Below are positions 20,762 through 30,566 of a DNA stretch of 64,000 nucleotides, one piece after another. The position numbers and the translations under genes were made by a program. Under the pieces are notes generated by a model. It had not been told where the DNA came from. It searched no databases and saw only the letters and a program-made list of their open reading frames with translations. This DNA comes from Rhodobacteraceae bacterium HLUCCO18 (GTDB lineage Bacteria; Pseudomonadota; Alphaproteobacteria; Rhodobacterales; Rhodobacteraceae), in contig LJSY01000008.1 of assembly GCA_001314805.1 (NCBI GenBank), forward strand, positions 1-64,000, written 5' to 3'. How positions within the stretch are numbered: position 1 is the stretch's first letter; every line of letters begins with the position of its first letter.

Positions 20762-21430
20762 ATGTTCGACGATGGCACCAAGAACACCCTGTTCGCCGTT
20801 GGCGCGGCCGCGTTCCTGATGACCGCCACGCTCGACCGGGCGGCGCCGCGCACCGATCTGGCGACCGCCGTCGACACCGATAGCCTGCCGCCCCTGCCGC
20901 TTTCGGCCTCGACGGACGGCTCGCCCGCACAGACACGTGTCGCGTCGATGCGGGTGGAACTGGGCCAGGGCTTCGATGCGCGGCTGCTTTACGGCTACGT
21001 GCTCGAAGGGCGCGTCGTGACCCGGCGCGAGTTCCGCAACGACGCCACAAGCGCGATCTCGCCGCTGGATCTGGGCATCGTGTGGGGCGATCTGGCCGAA
21101 CCCGGACGCGCCGAGGCCATCGAGTTCCGCGCCGTGCCCCGCGCCGTCTGGTATCGCCCCGGGCCGCACGCGGTGCTGACCGAGGACTGGGAAGCGCAGG
21201 TCACCAACAACCACCTGATCCCCGCGGACGCGGCGGTGAACGAGCAACTCATGGCCATCGAAGTCGGAAACCATGTGCGCATTCGCGGCTATCTGGTGGT
21301 GGTGACCGGTGACGGCATCGCGCCGTGGCGCTCCTCAACGCGGCGCGACGACAACACGATCATCGGCGGCTGCGAGATCATCCTCGTGACCGGGGTGGAG
21401 ATCATCCAACCGGATGAAGAGGCGGCATAG
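20762..21430 (+). CDS. Uncharacterised membrane-anchored protein
   Basis: The 222-residue product has one N-terminal hydrophobic segment (about residues 8-23, FAVGAAAFLMTA) that could be a signal anchor, a Pro/Leu-rich spacer, and a globular domain from about residue 55. Recognisable strings are YGYVLEGRVVTRREF, SPLDLGIVWGDLAEPG and, near the end, DDNTIIGGCEIILVTGVEII; I have the impression that this belongs to a widespread but uncharacterised proteobacterial family. No catalytic motif is evident. It follows carB by 110 bases and is probably a separate unit. Confidence 0.75.
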   Translation: MFDDGTKNTLFAVGAAAFLMTATLDRAAPRTDLATAVDTDSLPPLPLSASTDGSPAQTRVASMRVELGQGFDARLLYGYVLEGRVVTRREFRNDATSAISPLDLGIVWGDLAEPGRAEAIEFRAVPRAVWYRPGPHAVLTEDWEAQVTNNHLIPADAAVNEQLMAIEVGNHVRIRGYLVVVTGDGIAPWRSSTRRDDNTIIGGCEIILVTGVEIIQPDEEAA

Positions 21431-21629
21431 AGCCCCGGATTGCTCACGAAATGCAACTGTTGCAAGCGCTTCGCTCCGGGCATGATCGATTTGCCGATCA
21501 TCGCCATTTCGCTGACTGGAAGCGCGGCGCTCGCCGGTGGCCATGCGGACGGCCTGGTTGGAGTCTTTTAATCGCCCCGCGGCCCGCCTACCCTCCGCCC
21601 AGGGATCCCAGTGCAGGAGAAAGGCCCGG

Positions 21630-22834
21630 ATGCTCCGCCAACTCGCTCTCGCCGCTTTCGCCACGGCGCTGATCGCCCCGCCCGTCCACGCCCAGGACTA
21701 CACGCTCGCGCCCACCTTCGGGGTCTTCTCGGTCCAGTCCGGCTTCATGCCCGACACCAACTGGATCAGCGTTCTGGCGGGTGGCGACATCAGGGGCGAG
21801 TATACCGACCACGATCTCGGCGTCCGCTGCGCGGGCTACTTCGCCGACGCCCCCGATTTCCGTGTCTTCTTCACGCCCGGCTCCGGCGCGCCTCTGTCCT
21901 TCTTCGTCGAGGCGCGCGATGACACCGTCCTTCTGATCAACACGCCCGACGGCCAATGGCATTGCAATGACGACACGTCCGGCGTCGACCCTGCGATTAC
22001 ATTCGAGGCACCGCGGGAGGGGCAATACGACATCTGGGTGGGCACGTTCTCGGCCGTGACCGGCGATTACCCGCCCGCGCGCCTCGCCGTGACCGAGGCC
22101 GCGCCCTTCGCAGACACGTTCGACCGGGCGTTTTTCGGCGAGGACGACCGCGTCGAGGTCGATACGCTACAGCCGCCATGGACCATGATTGGCTTTCTCG
22201 ACCTCGACGAAACCTCCTGTACCGGCGTCCTGATCGGACCCGCGACCGTGCTGACGGCGGCCCATTGCATCGCCAATGGCGGCGTGATCGAGACGCCGCC
22301 GGTGGAGTTCCTCGCAGGCTACGATCAGGGCCGGTCGGCCGCGCGCTCGGCCACCATCGGCTACCATGTGCCGGGGGCTGGCTGGCGGGGGAGCAGGAGG
22401 GCACCGATTTCGCCTTCGTCTACCTTGCCCAGCCGATCGGGGATCAACTGGGCTGGATGGATGTGACCGGTCTCAGCGACGCAGAGCTTGCCGCCTACCG
22501 CGCGGGCGACGGGCCGGACATCCTGCAGGCGGGTTACAGCTATGACCGGCAGGGCGTCATGACCGGCAATCTCGACTGCCCCTTCGTCACGCTCGGCCCC
22601 GACAGCACGCTGATCCACGAATGCGACACGCTGCAGGGCGACAGCGGCTCACCGCTGTTCATCGCGGGCGAGGACGGGCGTTACCGGGTCATCGCCATCG
22701 AAAGCCACACGGAGGCCCAGCCGCGCGAGCCCCATGACCGGAACGTGGCGGTCTATGCCGACTCCATCATGGCCGAGATGCGCGCGCTCGCCGCCGGTCA
22801 GACAGGAGCGCCGTCGTCGCAGACCACCAAGTGA
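21630..22834 (+). pseudogene. Exported PPC-domain/trypsin-like serine protease, frameshifted
   Basis: The reading frame from ATG 21630 (AGGAGAAAGG site upstream) gives a signal peptide, a PPC-like beta domain (about residues 22-165) and the protease His box TVLTAAHCIANGG, then runs into a different, non-conserved frame near 22373. The rest of the protease continues one frame over: Asp block EGTDFAFVYL and Ser block LQGDSGSPLF, ending at 22834. Adding one G to the GGGGG at 22373-22377 would restore a single protein of about 401 residues with an intact triad. Either a real frameshift or a homopolymer sequencing error. It converges on proS seven bases away. Confidence 0.82.
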
Positions 22835-22841
22835 CGAGGGC

Positions 22842-24176
22842 TCAGACGCCGTAGATCTCGCTGACGCGTGCCACCGCGGCCTCGAGCGACATCTCCTCGC
22901 TCTCGCCGTTCCTGCGCGACGTCAGCTCCACCTTGCCATTCGCCAGCCCGCGCGGGCCCACCGTGATCCGCCATGGCAGGCCGATCAGGTCCATGGTGGC
23001 GAATTTGGCGCCCGCCCGTTCCTCGCGGTCGTCGTAGAGCGGCTCCAGCCCCGCCGCCGCCAGCGCCTCGTAGAGGTCCTCGCAGGCCGTGTCGCAGGAT
23101 GCATCGCCCTGCTTGAGGTTCACGATACCCACATGGAAGGGCGTCACGCCCTCGGGCCAGATGATGCCGTTGTCGTCGTGGCAGGCCTCGATGATCGCAC
23201 CCACAAGGCGGCTTACCCCGATCCCGTGGGACCCCATGTGCACCGGCACGCGGTTGCCGTCATGGTCGTTCACATAGGCGCCCATCGCCTCGGAATACTT
23301 GGTCCCGAAATAGAAGATCTGGCCGACCTCGATCCCGCGCGCCATACGCTGGCGTTCCTCGGGGATCTTGCCGAATAGCTCCGGGTCGTGGGTCTCGTCC
23401 GTGCGCGCGTAACGCGATGTGAACTCGTCCAGAACGGCGCGGCACTGCTCATGGCTGTCATAGTCGATGTCGCGGTCGCCGAAGCGCAGGTCGGTGATCT
23501 CGCTGTCGTAGAACACCTTGGACTCGCCCGTGTCGGCCAGCACGAGGAATTCGTGGGTGTCGTCGCCGCCGATGGGCCCCGAATCCGCCCGCATCGGGAT
23601 CGCCTGAAGGCCCATCCGCTCGTAGGTGCGCAGGTAGCTGACGAGATGCCGGTTATAGGCGTGGAGCGCGTCCTCCTTGGTCAGGTCGAAATTGTAGCCG
23701 TCCTTCATGTAGAACTCGCGGCCGCGCATCACGCCAAAACGCGGGCGGATCTCGTCGCGGAACTTCCACTGGATCTGGTACATCGTCAGCGGCAGGTCCC
23801 GGTAGCTCGTGACATGGGCGCGGAAGATATCGGTGATCAGCTCCTCCGCCGTGGGCGTGAACAGCATGTCGCGGTCGTGCCGGTCGGTGATGCGCAGCAT
23901 CTCGGCCCCGTAGGCGTCGTAGCGCCCGCTCTCGCGCCAGAGATCGGCAGACTGGATCGTGGGCATCAGCATCGCCAGATGGCCCGCGCGCGCCTGTTCC
24001 TCATGGACGATCCGTTCGATCTTCTGCAGGACCTTGTAGCCCAGCGGCAACCACGAATAGATGCCGGCGCTGGCCTGCTTGATCATGCCCGCCCGGAGCA
24101 TCAGCCGGTGGCTGACGATCTGCGCCTCGGAGGGCGTTTCCTTGAGAACGGGAAGGAAGTAGCGGCTGAGGCGCAT
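22842..24176 (-). CDS. proS: Prolyl-tRNA synthetase (short alphaproteobacterial type)
   Basis: Class II synthetase charging tRNA-Pro. The 444-residue length and absence of the roughly 180-residue INS editing insertion between motifs 2 and 3 mark the short type usual in Rhodobacterales; free-standing editing proteins normally compensate. Visible blocks are the N-terminal [20 protein letters not shown], motif 1 region [18 protein letters not shown], motif 2 [20 protein letters not shown], and the C-terminal anticodon-binding domain ([10 protein letters not shown] onwards). Start chosen at 24176; an in-frame ATG 27 bases upstream adds a non-conserved tail. Confidence 0.97.
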   Translation of the reverse strand: MRLSRYFLPVLKETPSEAQIVSHRLMLRAGMIKQASAGIYSWLPLGYKVLQKIERIVHEEQARAGHLAMLMPTIQSADLWRESGRYDAYGAEMLRITDRHDRDMLFTPTAEELITDIFRAHVTSYRDLPLTMYQIQWKFRDEIRPRFGVMRGREFYMKDGYNFDLTKEDALHAYNRHLVSYLRTYERMGLQAIPMRADSGPIGGDDTHEFLVLADTGESKVFYDSEITDLRFGDRDIDYDSHEQCRAVLDEFTSRYARTDETHDPELFGKIPEERQRMARGIEVGQIFYFGTKYSEAMGAYVNDHDGNRVPVHMGSHGIGVSRLVGAIIEACHDDNGIIWPEGVTPFHVGIVNLKQGDASCDTACEDLYEALAAAGLEPLYDDREERAGAKFATMDLIGLPWRITVGPRGLANGKVELTSRRNGESEEMSLEAAVARVSEIYGV

Positions 24177-24255
24177 GGGCGAAATCCTGTAGGGCAAAGG
24201 CACGTCGCGAGAGGGTTACGCCATCGCCTATCCGCCGACAAGCCGGTGTGCGCCG

Positions 24256-25803
24256 TCACCTCTTTTCCTGGCCGACCACCTTCGCCTCCGCACCCATCGC
24301 ACCTGCCAGCGCACGGAACCGCGCCTCCGTCACCTCGCCGAAGAGCGCGCGGCCTTCGCTCGTGGCCAGGGTCAGGATCAGTTCCTTGCGCTTGGGGTGC
24401 CATGTCAGCGTCCCGTGGTCCGTCGGCCGCGCCACGGTGAACATCGCGCCGAAGCGCATGGCCCGGCCCAGGATCTCGGCCTCGAGCACCTCCGCCTCGG
24501 GGAGCAGCGCCAGAAGCCCGGTGTCGAAATTCGTCCCACCGCGGTTCGATTTGTAGCGATGCAGAAGCGCCAGCCCCAGATAGACCCGCTCGCCATGGGT
24601 CAGACCGCCGAGATTGGCGCGGGTGGCGTTGTCGAAGCAGACCTCGGCGCGGTAATCGGGATGCGCGCGCCAGCTGACGTCATGAAGCAGACAGGCCGCG
24701 CGGATCAGGCGTTTCTTGTCGTGCCCCGCGCGCGGGAAAAGCGGCTCCACGAAACGATAGAGCGCGCGACCGAAGCCCGGCATCCGCGCCGAGGACGCCT
24801 CCGCGTGGCGCGCGGCCTCGATCAGCGGGTCGCTGTGGCGCAGCGCCTCGGACATCTGTTCATAAAGCAATCCCTCGCGGATCCCGTAGGAGGAGACCGC
24901 GATTTCGCGCGGCTTGAGCTGACGGACCAGTGCCTTCAGCACCTCGGCGGCCAGCGGCACCAGACGCATCCGTTCCACGCTGGTGCCGGTTTTCGCGCGC
25001 AGCTCCGAGATATCGCTCTGCTCGATCATCGCAATGCTGTCGAGGATGGCCTTGGGCGTCATCCGGTATTCGTGCAGCACCTTCAGCGGATAGCCGCGCC
25101 GCTCCATGTCGATCCGCGCGATGGCGCGCCACGAGCCACCGACGAGAAACAGGCGCTCGGGCCGTTCCGAAAACGCCTCGGCCAGTTCGGTGACACGGAC
25201 CTTGATATGGGCGCGCATGGCCTTCTTGCCGCCCTTCAGCCCCATCAGCTTGAGCGGCCCCAGATCCGAGGTCCGGCGCTTCCCCACCACGCCGCCGCCC
25301 AGAAGTTCGGCCAGTTCCATGGACGAGCCGCCGATATCGCAGACCAGTCCCTCCGCCCCGGGCCAGCCGAGCAGCACGCCCTGCGCCGACAGCCGTGCCT
25401 CTTCGTCGCCCTCGACGATGCGGATCTCGAGGCCGGTCTCCTCCAGCACCTGTTGGCGGAACTCAGGCCCGTCCTCGGCGTCGCGCACCGCCGCCGTCGC
25501 CACGGTCAGAAGCGGCGACACCTCCATGCCCTTGGCCAGCGCCGCGAACCGGCGCAGCGCAACCATCGCGCGCACGCGGCCCTCGGGGTTCAGCCGCCCC
25601 GTTTCCGAGAAGCCTGCACCAAGGCCGCAGAGGATCTTTTCGTTGAAGAAATAGGCGGGACTGCGCGCGGCGCCGTCGAAGACGACCAGACGGACAGAGT
25701 TCGAGCCGATGTCGATCACGCCCACGCGGCTGAGCGCGCGCGCCTCGGGTCCGTCGAAGAGGGGCACGCCAAAGGGGCCCCATTCCGGGTGATGATCGTC
25801 CAT
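24256..25803 (-). CDS. ppx: Exopolyphosphatase (Ppx/GppA family)
   Basis: Removes terminal phosphates from polyphosphate (or pppGpp). The 515-residue protein has the actin-like ATPase fold signatures: phosphate-1 loop GVIDIGSNSVRLVVFDG (about residues 28-44), phosphate-2 loop EGLVCDIGGSSMELAEL (about 150), and a C-terminal HD-like helical domain with HDVSWRAHPDYRAE. It lies 119 bases downstream of ppk1 on the same strand, the usual pairing of polyphosphate synthesis and degradation. The first 25 residues look non-conserved, so the true start may be slightly later. Confidence 0.93.
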   Translation of the reverse strand: MDDHHPEWGPFGVPLFDGPEARALSRVGVIDIGSNSVRLVVFDGAARSPAYFFNEKILCGLGAGFSETGRLNPEGRVRAMVALRRFAALAKGMEVSPLLTVATAAVRDAEDGPEFRQQVLEETGLEIRIVEGDEEARLSAQGVLLGWPGAEGLVCDIGGSSMELAELLGGGVVGKRRTSDLGPLKLMGLKGGKKAMRAHIKVRVTELAEAFSERPERLFLVGGSWRAIARIDMERRGYPLKVLHEYRMTPKAILDSIAMIEQSDISELRAKTGTSVERMRLVPLAAEVLKALVRQLKPREIAVSSYGIREGLLYEQMSEALRHSDPLIEAARHAEASSARMPGFGRALYRFVEPLFPRAGHDKKRLIRAACLLHDVSWRAHPDYRAEVCFDNATRANLGGLTHGERVYLGLALLHRYKSNRGGTNFDTGLLALLPEAEVLEAEILGRAMRFGAMFTVARPTDHGTLTWHPKRKELILTLATSEGRALFGEVTEARFRALAGAMGAEAKVVGQEKR

Positions 25804-25922
25804 CCGGGCCCGTCTCCCGCCTTTGCCGCCGTTGCCCCCGCCGCCGTGGTCGTCATCGACGTCGGCGTGTCAGGTTGATGACATGGCCCCTTCGCGGCCG
25901 TCAATTCCCCTTATGTCGCGCC

Positions 25923-28097
25923 TCAGTCGGTGCTGTGCGTCAGCGCCGGCACATCCTTTGCCCCCGCCGTTCCGCGCCCCGAAAGCGACGGGTTCTCCAT
26001 GAAGAAGCGATGGCAGGAGAACGGATTGTCCACCGTCTCCAGCTCCGCACGGCGGAAGGACCCGTCGGGCTGCAACACCCAGCTCTGGGCCACGTCGGCA
26101 AGGTTGGCGGCCATGATCTGGCCGACGATCTGCGCCTTGACGGTCGGGTTGGTGCATTCGACCAGCGTCTCGACCCGGCGGTTCAGGTTGCGACCCATCC
26201 AGTCGGCCGAGCTGATATAGACCTTCGCCTTCTTGTGCGGCAGCCCGTAACCGTTGCCGAAACAGACGATGCGCGAATGCTCGAGGAACCGGCCGACGAT
26301 GGATTTGACGCGGATGTTCTCGCTCAGCCCCCGGATACCCGGACGCAGGCCGCAGATGCCGCGGATGACGAGGTCGATCCGCACGCCGGCCTGGCTGGCC
26401 TCGTAGAGCGCGTCGATCACATCCGCCTCGATCACGCTGTTCATCTTGGCCCAGACCATTGCGGGCTTGCCCGCCCGCGCATGCTCGGCCTCGGCCTTCA
26501 GCCCCTCTATGATGCGCGCCTTGAGCGTGAGCGGCGAGATGGCGAGGTTTTCCAGCCCCTCGGGTTCGGCGTAGCCGCCCACGTAGTTGAAGACCTTGGT
26601 CGCGTCCCGGCCCAGCGCGACGTCGCAGGTGAAGAGGCTGAGATCGGTATAGATTCGCGCGGTGATCGGGTGGTAGTTGCCGGTGCCGAAATGGGTGTAG
26701 GTCACCAGCCGGTCACCCTCGCGCCGGACGACGGTCGAAATCTTGGCGTGCGTCTTGTAGGTGATGAAGCCGTAGATCACATGGGCGCCCGCGCGTTCCA
26801 GCTTGCGCGACTGGCGGATATTGGCGGCCTCGTCGAAGCGCGCCTTGAGTTCCACCAGCGCGGTCACGGACTTGCCGTTCTCCGCAGCCTCGCAGAGCGC
26901 GTCCACGATGGGGCTTTCGTTCGAGGTCCGGTAGAGCGTCTGCTTGATCGCCACCACGTTCGGGTCCCGCGCCGCCTGGCTGAGGAAGCGGATGACCATG
27001 TCGAAGGTCTCGTAGGGGTGATGCAGCAGCATGTCCTTTTGCCGGATCGCCGCGAACATGTCGCCGTCATGGTCCTGCACCCGCTCGGGCACACGGGGCG
27101 TGAAGGACTTCCACAGCAGGTCCGGCCGGTCGTCCAGCACCAGTTCCTTGAGGCTCACCAGCCCGATCATGCCCTTGACGTCGACGATCTCGTCGCCCGC
27201 GACATGCAGCTGTTCGATGATCTCGGTCTTGAGGTCCTGCGGCGCGCCCGCGCTGATCTGAAGGCGCACGACCTCGCCCCGGCGGCGCCGCTTGAGCGCG
27301 GTCTCGAACTCGCGCACCAGGTCCTCGGCCTCTTCCTCAAGCTCGAGGTCGCTGTCGCGCAAGAGCCGGAACGTGCAGGACCCGGCCAGCTCGTAGCCCG
27401 GGAAAAGCGCGCCGACATTCAACAGCAGAAGCTCCTCGAGCGGCAGGAAGCGCGCCTCGCCATCCGTGGCGGGCAGGCGCACGAAACGGTCGATCTGGCT
27501 GGGGATCGGCAGAAGCGCCTGCAATTCGCGCCCGTCGCGCGCGCGGCGCATCTGAAGCGCAAGCGCAAGCCCCTCGTTCGTAATGAACGGAAAGGGATGC
27601 GCCGGGTCGATGGCCAGCGGCGACAGCACCGGGAAGACGCGGGCAAGAAACTCCTCTTCGAGGTGCTTCTTGTCGGCGGCCTTGAGTGCCGCGCGCGTGA
27701 CCACGGTGATGCCCTGCCGCTCCAGCTCCTTTCTCAGCGCGACCCAGGCGGCCTGCTGGTGCTGCATGAGCCGGCGGGCATCGGCGTTGATCAGCTTGAG
27801 CTGTTCGGCGGGCGTGCGACCATCGTCCGAAGTGCCGGTGTTGCCCTCCTGCGCCAGCTCGCGCAGGCCCGCCACGCGGACGGTGTAGAATTCGTCGAGA
27901 TTTCCGGCGCTGATCGACACGAAGCGGACCCGCTCCAGCAGCGGCACGCGCGGGTTCTCGGCCTCCTCCAGCACGCGCCAGTTGAAGGCGAGCCAGCTGA
28001 GCTCCCGGTTGAAGAAGCGCCGGGGCCCCCGTGTCTGCGCATCGGGCAGGTCGGTGGGCTCGGGAAGGGGTGCGTTCAGGAAATCTGCGAAACTCAT
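25923..28097 (-). CDS. ppk1: Polyphosphate kinase 1
   Basis: Reversibly polymerises the gamma-phosphate of ATP into polyphosphate. The 724-residue protein begins [11 protein letters not shown] and quickly reaches [20 protein letters not shown], the conserved N-terminal domain. The two phospholipase-D-like catalytic domains include [20 protein letters not shown] with the autophosphorylated His region, and [20 protein letters not shown] near the end. The frame is open 177 bases further upstream, but that extension covers the hda 3' end and is non-conserved. The start is 13 bases from the hda stop, suggesting an operon. Confidence 0.96.
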   Translation of the reverse strand: MSFADFLNAPLPEPTDLPDAQTRGPRRFFNRELSWLAFNWRVLEEAENPRVPLLERVRFVSISAGNLDEFYTVRVAGLRELAQEGNTGTSDDGRTPAEQLKLINADARRLMQHQQAAWVALRKELERQGITVVTRAALKAADKKHLEEEFLARVFPVLSPLAIDPAHPFPFITNEGLALALQMRRARDGRELQALLPIPSQIDRFVRLPATDGEARFLPLEELLLLNVGALFPGYELAGSCTFRLLRDSDLELEEEAEDLVREFETALKRRRRGEVVRLQISAGAPQDLKTEIIEQLHVAGDEIVDVKGMIGLVSLKELVLDDRPDLLWKSFTPRVPERVQDHDGDMFAAIRQKDMLLHHPYETFDMVIRFLSQAARDPNVVAIKQTLYRTSNESPIVDALCEAAENGKSVTALVELKARFDEAANIRQSRKLERAGAHVIYGFITYKTHAKISTVVRREGDRLVTYTHFGTGNYHPITARIYTDLSLFTCDVALGRDATKVFNYVGGYAEPEGLENLAISPLTLKARIIEGLKAEAEHARAGKPAMVWAKMNSVIEADVIDALYEASQAGVRIDLVIRGICGLRPGIRGLSENIRVKSIVGRFLEHSRIVCFGNGYGLPHKKAKVYISSADWMGRNLNRRVETLVECTNPTVKAQIVGQIMAANLADVAQSWVLQPDGSFRRAELETVDNPFSCHRFFMENPSLSGRGTAGAKDVPALTHSTD

Positions 28098-28110
28098 GCC
28101 GCTGCCGTAG

Positions 28111-28815
28111 TCAGCTATTGTGTCGCGACGGTGACACGGGCGCCATGTCCTCGGCAAGGGCCGCCTTGGCGTCCGACAGGCGCGGCGGGCGCTTGACGGC
28201 CAGCGCACGGGCATCGAGCCGTCCGACAAAGCCATGCAGGGCCGCGGCGGAGCGTTCGATCCGGGGCAGGACATGGGACAGGATCGCCGGGGTCAGCCTG
28301 AGCCCGCGGTCGTGCGACAGCTTCAGCAGGAGCGCCGACAAAAGCGTGTCGTCCGGTGCGTCGATCCGAGCAAGCTCTGCCTGGCGCATGCGGCTGTCGA
28401 GGTCGGGCAGTCCGAGGCCCCAGCGCGCGGGCGGCCTGCGCGCGGTCAGCAGGAGCGGCGCCCCCGTGGCGGCAAGCGCGTTGTGCAGGTGAAAGAGCCG
28501 CGCCTCGGCCGCCGCATCGCCGGCCACGCGGTCCACGTCCTCAAGCGCCAGCGCGGGCCATGCCCCCGCTTGCGCGACATCCGCCTCCGTCACATCTCTG
28601 GCCGAGATGATCCGCGCCCCGCTCTGTCCGGCCCAGACATGGGCCAGATGGGTCTTGCCCGAGCCTTCAGGGCCCGCGAGGACGAGCTTGCCGAAGGACC
28701 ACTCGGGCCAGGCGTCCACTCGGGCGAGGGCGACCTCGTTGCTGGCGGACACGAAGAAATCGCCGCGCCCCATCGCCGGACGGACGGGAAGGTCGAAGAC
28801 GAGTTGCTGCGCCAT
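28111..28815 (-). CDS. hda: DnaA-related regulatory inactivator Hda (HdaA)
   Basis: The 234-residue protein is a DnaA-like AAA+ module without the DNA-binding domain. The first residues, [10 protein letters not shown], contain a QLxxxL/F-type sliding-clamp-binding motif; Walker A is [10 protein letters not shown] (about 48-57), Walker B lies in [11 protein letters not shown], and a sensor-like [14 protein letters not shown] follows in the lid. With the beta clamp, Hda stimulates ATP hydrolysis by DnaA after initiation. Its ATG overlaps the stop of the perM-like gene (ATGA), so the two are coupled, and ppk1 follows. Confidence 0.92.
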   Translation of the reverse strand: MAQQLVFDLPVRPAMGRGDFFVSASNEVALARVDAWPEWSFGKLVLAGPEGSGKTHLAHVWAGQSGARIISARDVTEADVAQAGAWPALALEDVDRVAGDAAAEARLFHLHNALAATGAPLLLTARRPPARWGLGLPDLDSRMRQAELARIDAPDDTLLSALLLKLSHDRGLRLTPAILSHVLPRIERSAAALHGFVGRLDARALAVKRPPRLSDAKAALAEDMAPVSPSRHNS

Positions 28816-29903
28816 CAGGCCTCCCGGTCGTCCGGGCCCCCATCCGGCTGCGCTTCCAACCCGCGATAGAGCCGGCTTTCGCGGTAGCGCTCCAGCGCGT
28901 AGCGGACGAGCACGCCGATGGCCGCGGCCACGGGCACGGCAACAAGCATGCCGACGAAGCCGAACAGCGTGCCAAAGGCCGACAGCGCGAAGATGAGCCA
29001 GACCGGGTGCAGGCCGACCGAGCTTCCGACAAGCTTCGGCGTGAGGATATTGCCCTCCACCAGCTGGCCCGCCTGGAACACCAGCGCGACAGCGAGGATC
29101 GTCCACCATTCGCCCCAGAACTGGAAAAGCGCGAGGCCGATGGACAGGGCGCCGCCGACCAGTGCGCCCACATAGGGAATGAAGGTCAGAAGTCCCGCAA
29201 CCAGCCCGACCACCAGGCCGAATTGCAAGCCGATCACCATCAGCGCAGCGGCATAGAACGTGCCGAGGATCAGGCACACGGTTCCCTGCCCGCGCACGAA
29301 ACTGGCAAGCGTGCGGTCGATCTCGCCGGCCAGCCGCCGGATCGTCGGGGCATGGTCGCGCGGCAGAAGCTCGTCGATACGGGCAATCATCCGGTCCCAG
29401 TCGAGCAGCAGGTAGAAGGCCACGACCGGGGCGACGACCAGAAAGACGAGCATGTTGACGACGCTGGCGGCGCCGCTCAGCACCTGCTGCAGCAACTCGC
29501 CGCCGCGCGACTGGATCGTCTCGCCGATCGAGGCGAGCGACTGGCGGACAGGCGAGGTGTCGTCGATCACGTCGGGAAAACGCTCGGTCAGCCAGCTGCG
29601 CAGCTGGTTGAAGAGCTCGGGCACGGACTGGATCAGGTCGTTGGCCTGCTGCACGAGGGTCGGAATGAGCACAAGGAGCGCCAGAGCGGTCACGGCCAGC
29701 AGGATCACGAAGATCACCACGGCGGCCAGCACCCGCGACAAGCCCATGCGTTCCAGCCGGTCGGCGACGGGATCGAGGAAATAGGCGATGGCCCCGCCCA
29801 CGATGAAGGGCAGGATCACCTGCCCCAGCGCCCACAGCGTCAGCAGGAGCACCGCGGTGGCGATGCCCCAGTAGGTCACTTGCTGGCGGACAGGCAGGGC
29901 CAT
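28815..29903 (-). CDS. AI-2E family (PerM-like) membrane transporter
   Basis: The 362-residue protein has the family layout: two to three N-terminal helices (AVLLLTLWALGQVILPFIVG), a long amphipathic stretch with DLIQSVPELFNQLRSWLTE, and five more helices with the signature VGLVAGLLTFIPYVGALVGG and PKLVGSSVGLHPVWLIFALS. Members are secondary transporters; substrates range from autoinducer-2 to sodium/proton and organic ions, and are unknown here. AGGAGACCCC precedes the ATG. It is the first gene of perM-hda-ppk1-ppx, an order I recall as common in alphaproteobacteria. Confidence 0.92.
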   Translation of the reverse strand: MALPVRQQVTYWGIATAVLLLTLWALGQVILPFIVGGAIAYFLDPVADRLERMGLSRVLAAVVIFVILLAVTALALLVLIPTLVQQANDLIQSVPELFNQLRSWLTERFPDVIDDTSPVRQSLASIGETIQSRGGELLQQVLSGAASVVNMLVFLVVAPVVAFYLLLDWDRMIARIDELLPRDHAPTIRRLAGEIDRTLASFVRGQGTVCLILGTFYAAALMVIGLQFGLVVGLVAGLLTFIPYVGALVGGALSIGLALFQFWGEWWTILAVALVFQAGQLVEGNILTPKLVGSSVGLHPVWLIFALSAFGTLFGFVGMLVAVPVAAAIGVLVRYALERYRESRLYRGLEAQPDGGPDDREA

Positions 29904-29928
29904 GGGGTCTCCTGTGGTGCGTCGCGGT

Positions 29929-30399
29929 CTATTGCGACGACAGCTCGGTCATCACGCGCTGACCGATGCGCATCTGCGCCTGCTGCATCTGCGGGCCGAT
30001 CATCGCGAAGGTGTTGGCCATGAAGGGCTGCATCTTGGACATGACGTCAGCCCCTTCGGGGGTGTTGTAGAACGCCTCGAGCGCCACGATTTCCTCCAGC
30101 GAAAACGTATCGACGGCCGACGCGACCATCGCCGCCTCGAGGTCTGGGCGCAGGGCCGTCATTTCCTCGGCACCGATCCGCCCGACGATCTGCAATTGCT
30201 CTTCGGTCAGTTGCGGCATCATCGCGCGCATTTGAGCGATCATGGCATCGGCCGACAGCATCTCGTCCATCATGCGCTGCTGGATCGGGTTGTCGACATA
30301 GCGCTGCACCGCCTCGCGCAGTTCATCGTCCTGCGCGTGGCCGGGTGTGGCGCCAAACAGCGCGAGACCGCATGCGAGCGGCAAGGCAAGGCGAAACAT
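29929..30399 (-). CDS. DUF2059 periplasmic protein
   Basis: A 156-residue exported protein: signal peptide at 1-22 (ALFGATPGHA cleavage region), then a helical domain of DUF2059 type with the YNTPEGADVMSKMQPFM signature near residue 115, where a Phe/Tyr-x-Thr-Pro-Glu-Gly motif is characteristic. Function of the family is unknown. It lies 25 bases upstream of the perM-like start and may be read with it; mcmA further upstream is separated by a cluster of hairpins. Confidence 0.88.
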   Translation of the reverse strand: MFRLALPLACGLALFGATPGHAQDDELREAVQRYVDNPIQQRMMDEMLSADAMIAQMRAMMPQLTEEQLQIVGRIGAEEMTALRPDLEAAMVASAVDTFSLEEIVALEAFYNTPEGADVMSKMQPFMANTFAMIGPQMQQAQMRIGQRVMTELSSQ

Positions 30400-30495
30400 G
30401 ACCGAAAACCTCTGATCGATGAAACACCCCCACTGGATGCGACAAGGGCCCGGTCAGGGCAAGGGAAAAGCCGGTCCCCTCCCCGCAGGAGCCGG

Positions 30496-30559
30496 AAAAC
30501 GCGCGTTCTACATGCGGGAAAACCGAGGCTTTCCCGCCAGAAAAACGCGCGTTTTTCTG
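30496..30559 (-). terminator. Tandem inverted repeats after mcmA, probable terminator
   Basis: Three elements stand in a row. At 30538-30559, eight bases after the mcmA stop, is a perfect 22-base palindrome with arms CAGAAAAACGC and GCGTTTTTCTG. At 30514-30537, GCGGGAAA and TTTCCCGC enclose an eight-base loop. At about 30496-30508 a second AAAACGCGCGTT core repeats the first. Read in the mcmA direction the first palindrome ends in a T5 run and the middle hairpin adds a strong stem, so the array should end mcmA transcription before the DUF2059 gene. The repeated ACGCGCGT core is unusual. Confidence 0.6.
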
Positions 30560-30566
30560 TACCGCA

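Noticed and set aside
28816-29835. Upstream extension of the hda frame
   Set aside because: It is an out-of-frame shadow of the AI-2E gene; the ATG at 28815 with its clamp-binding motif is the clear start.
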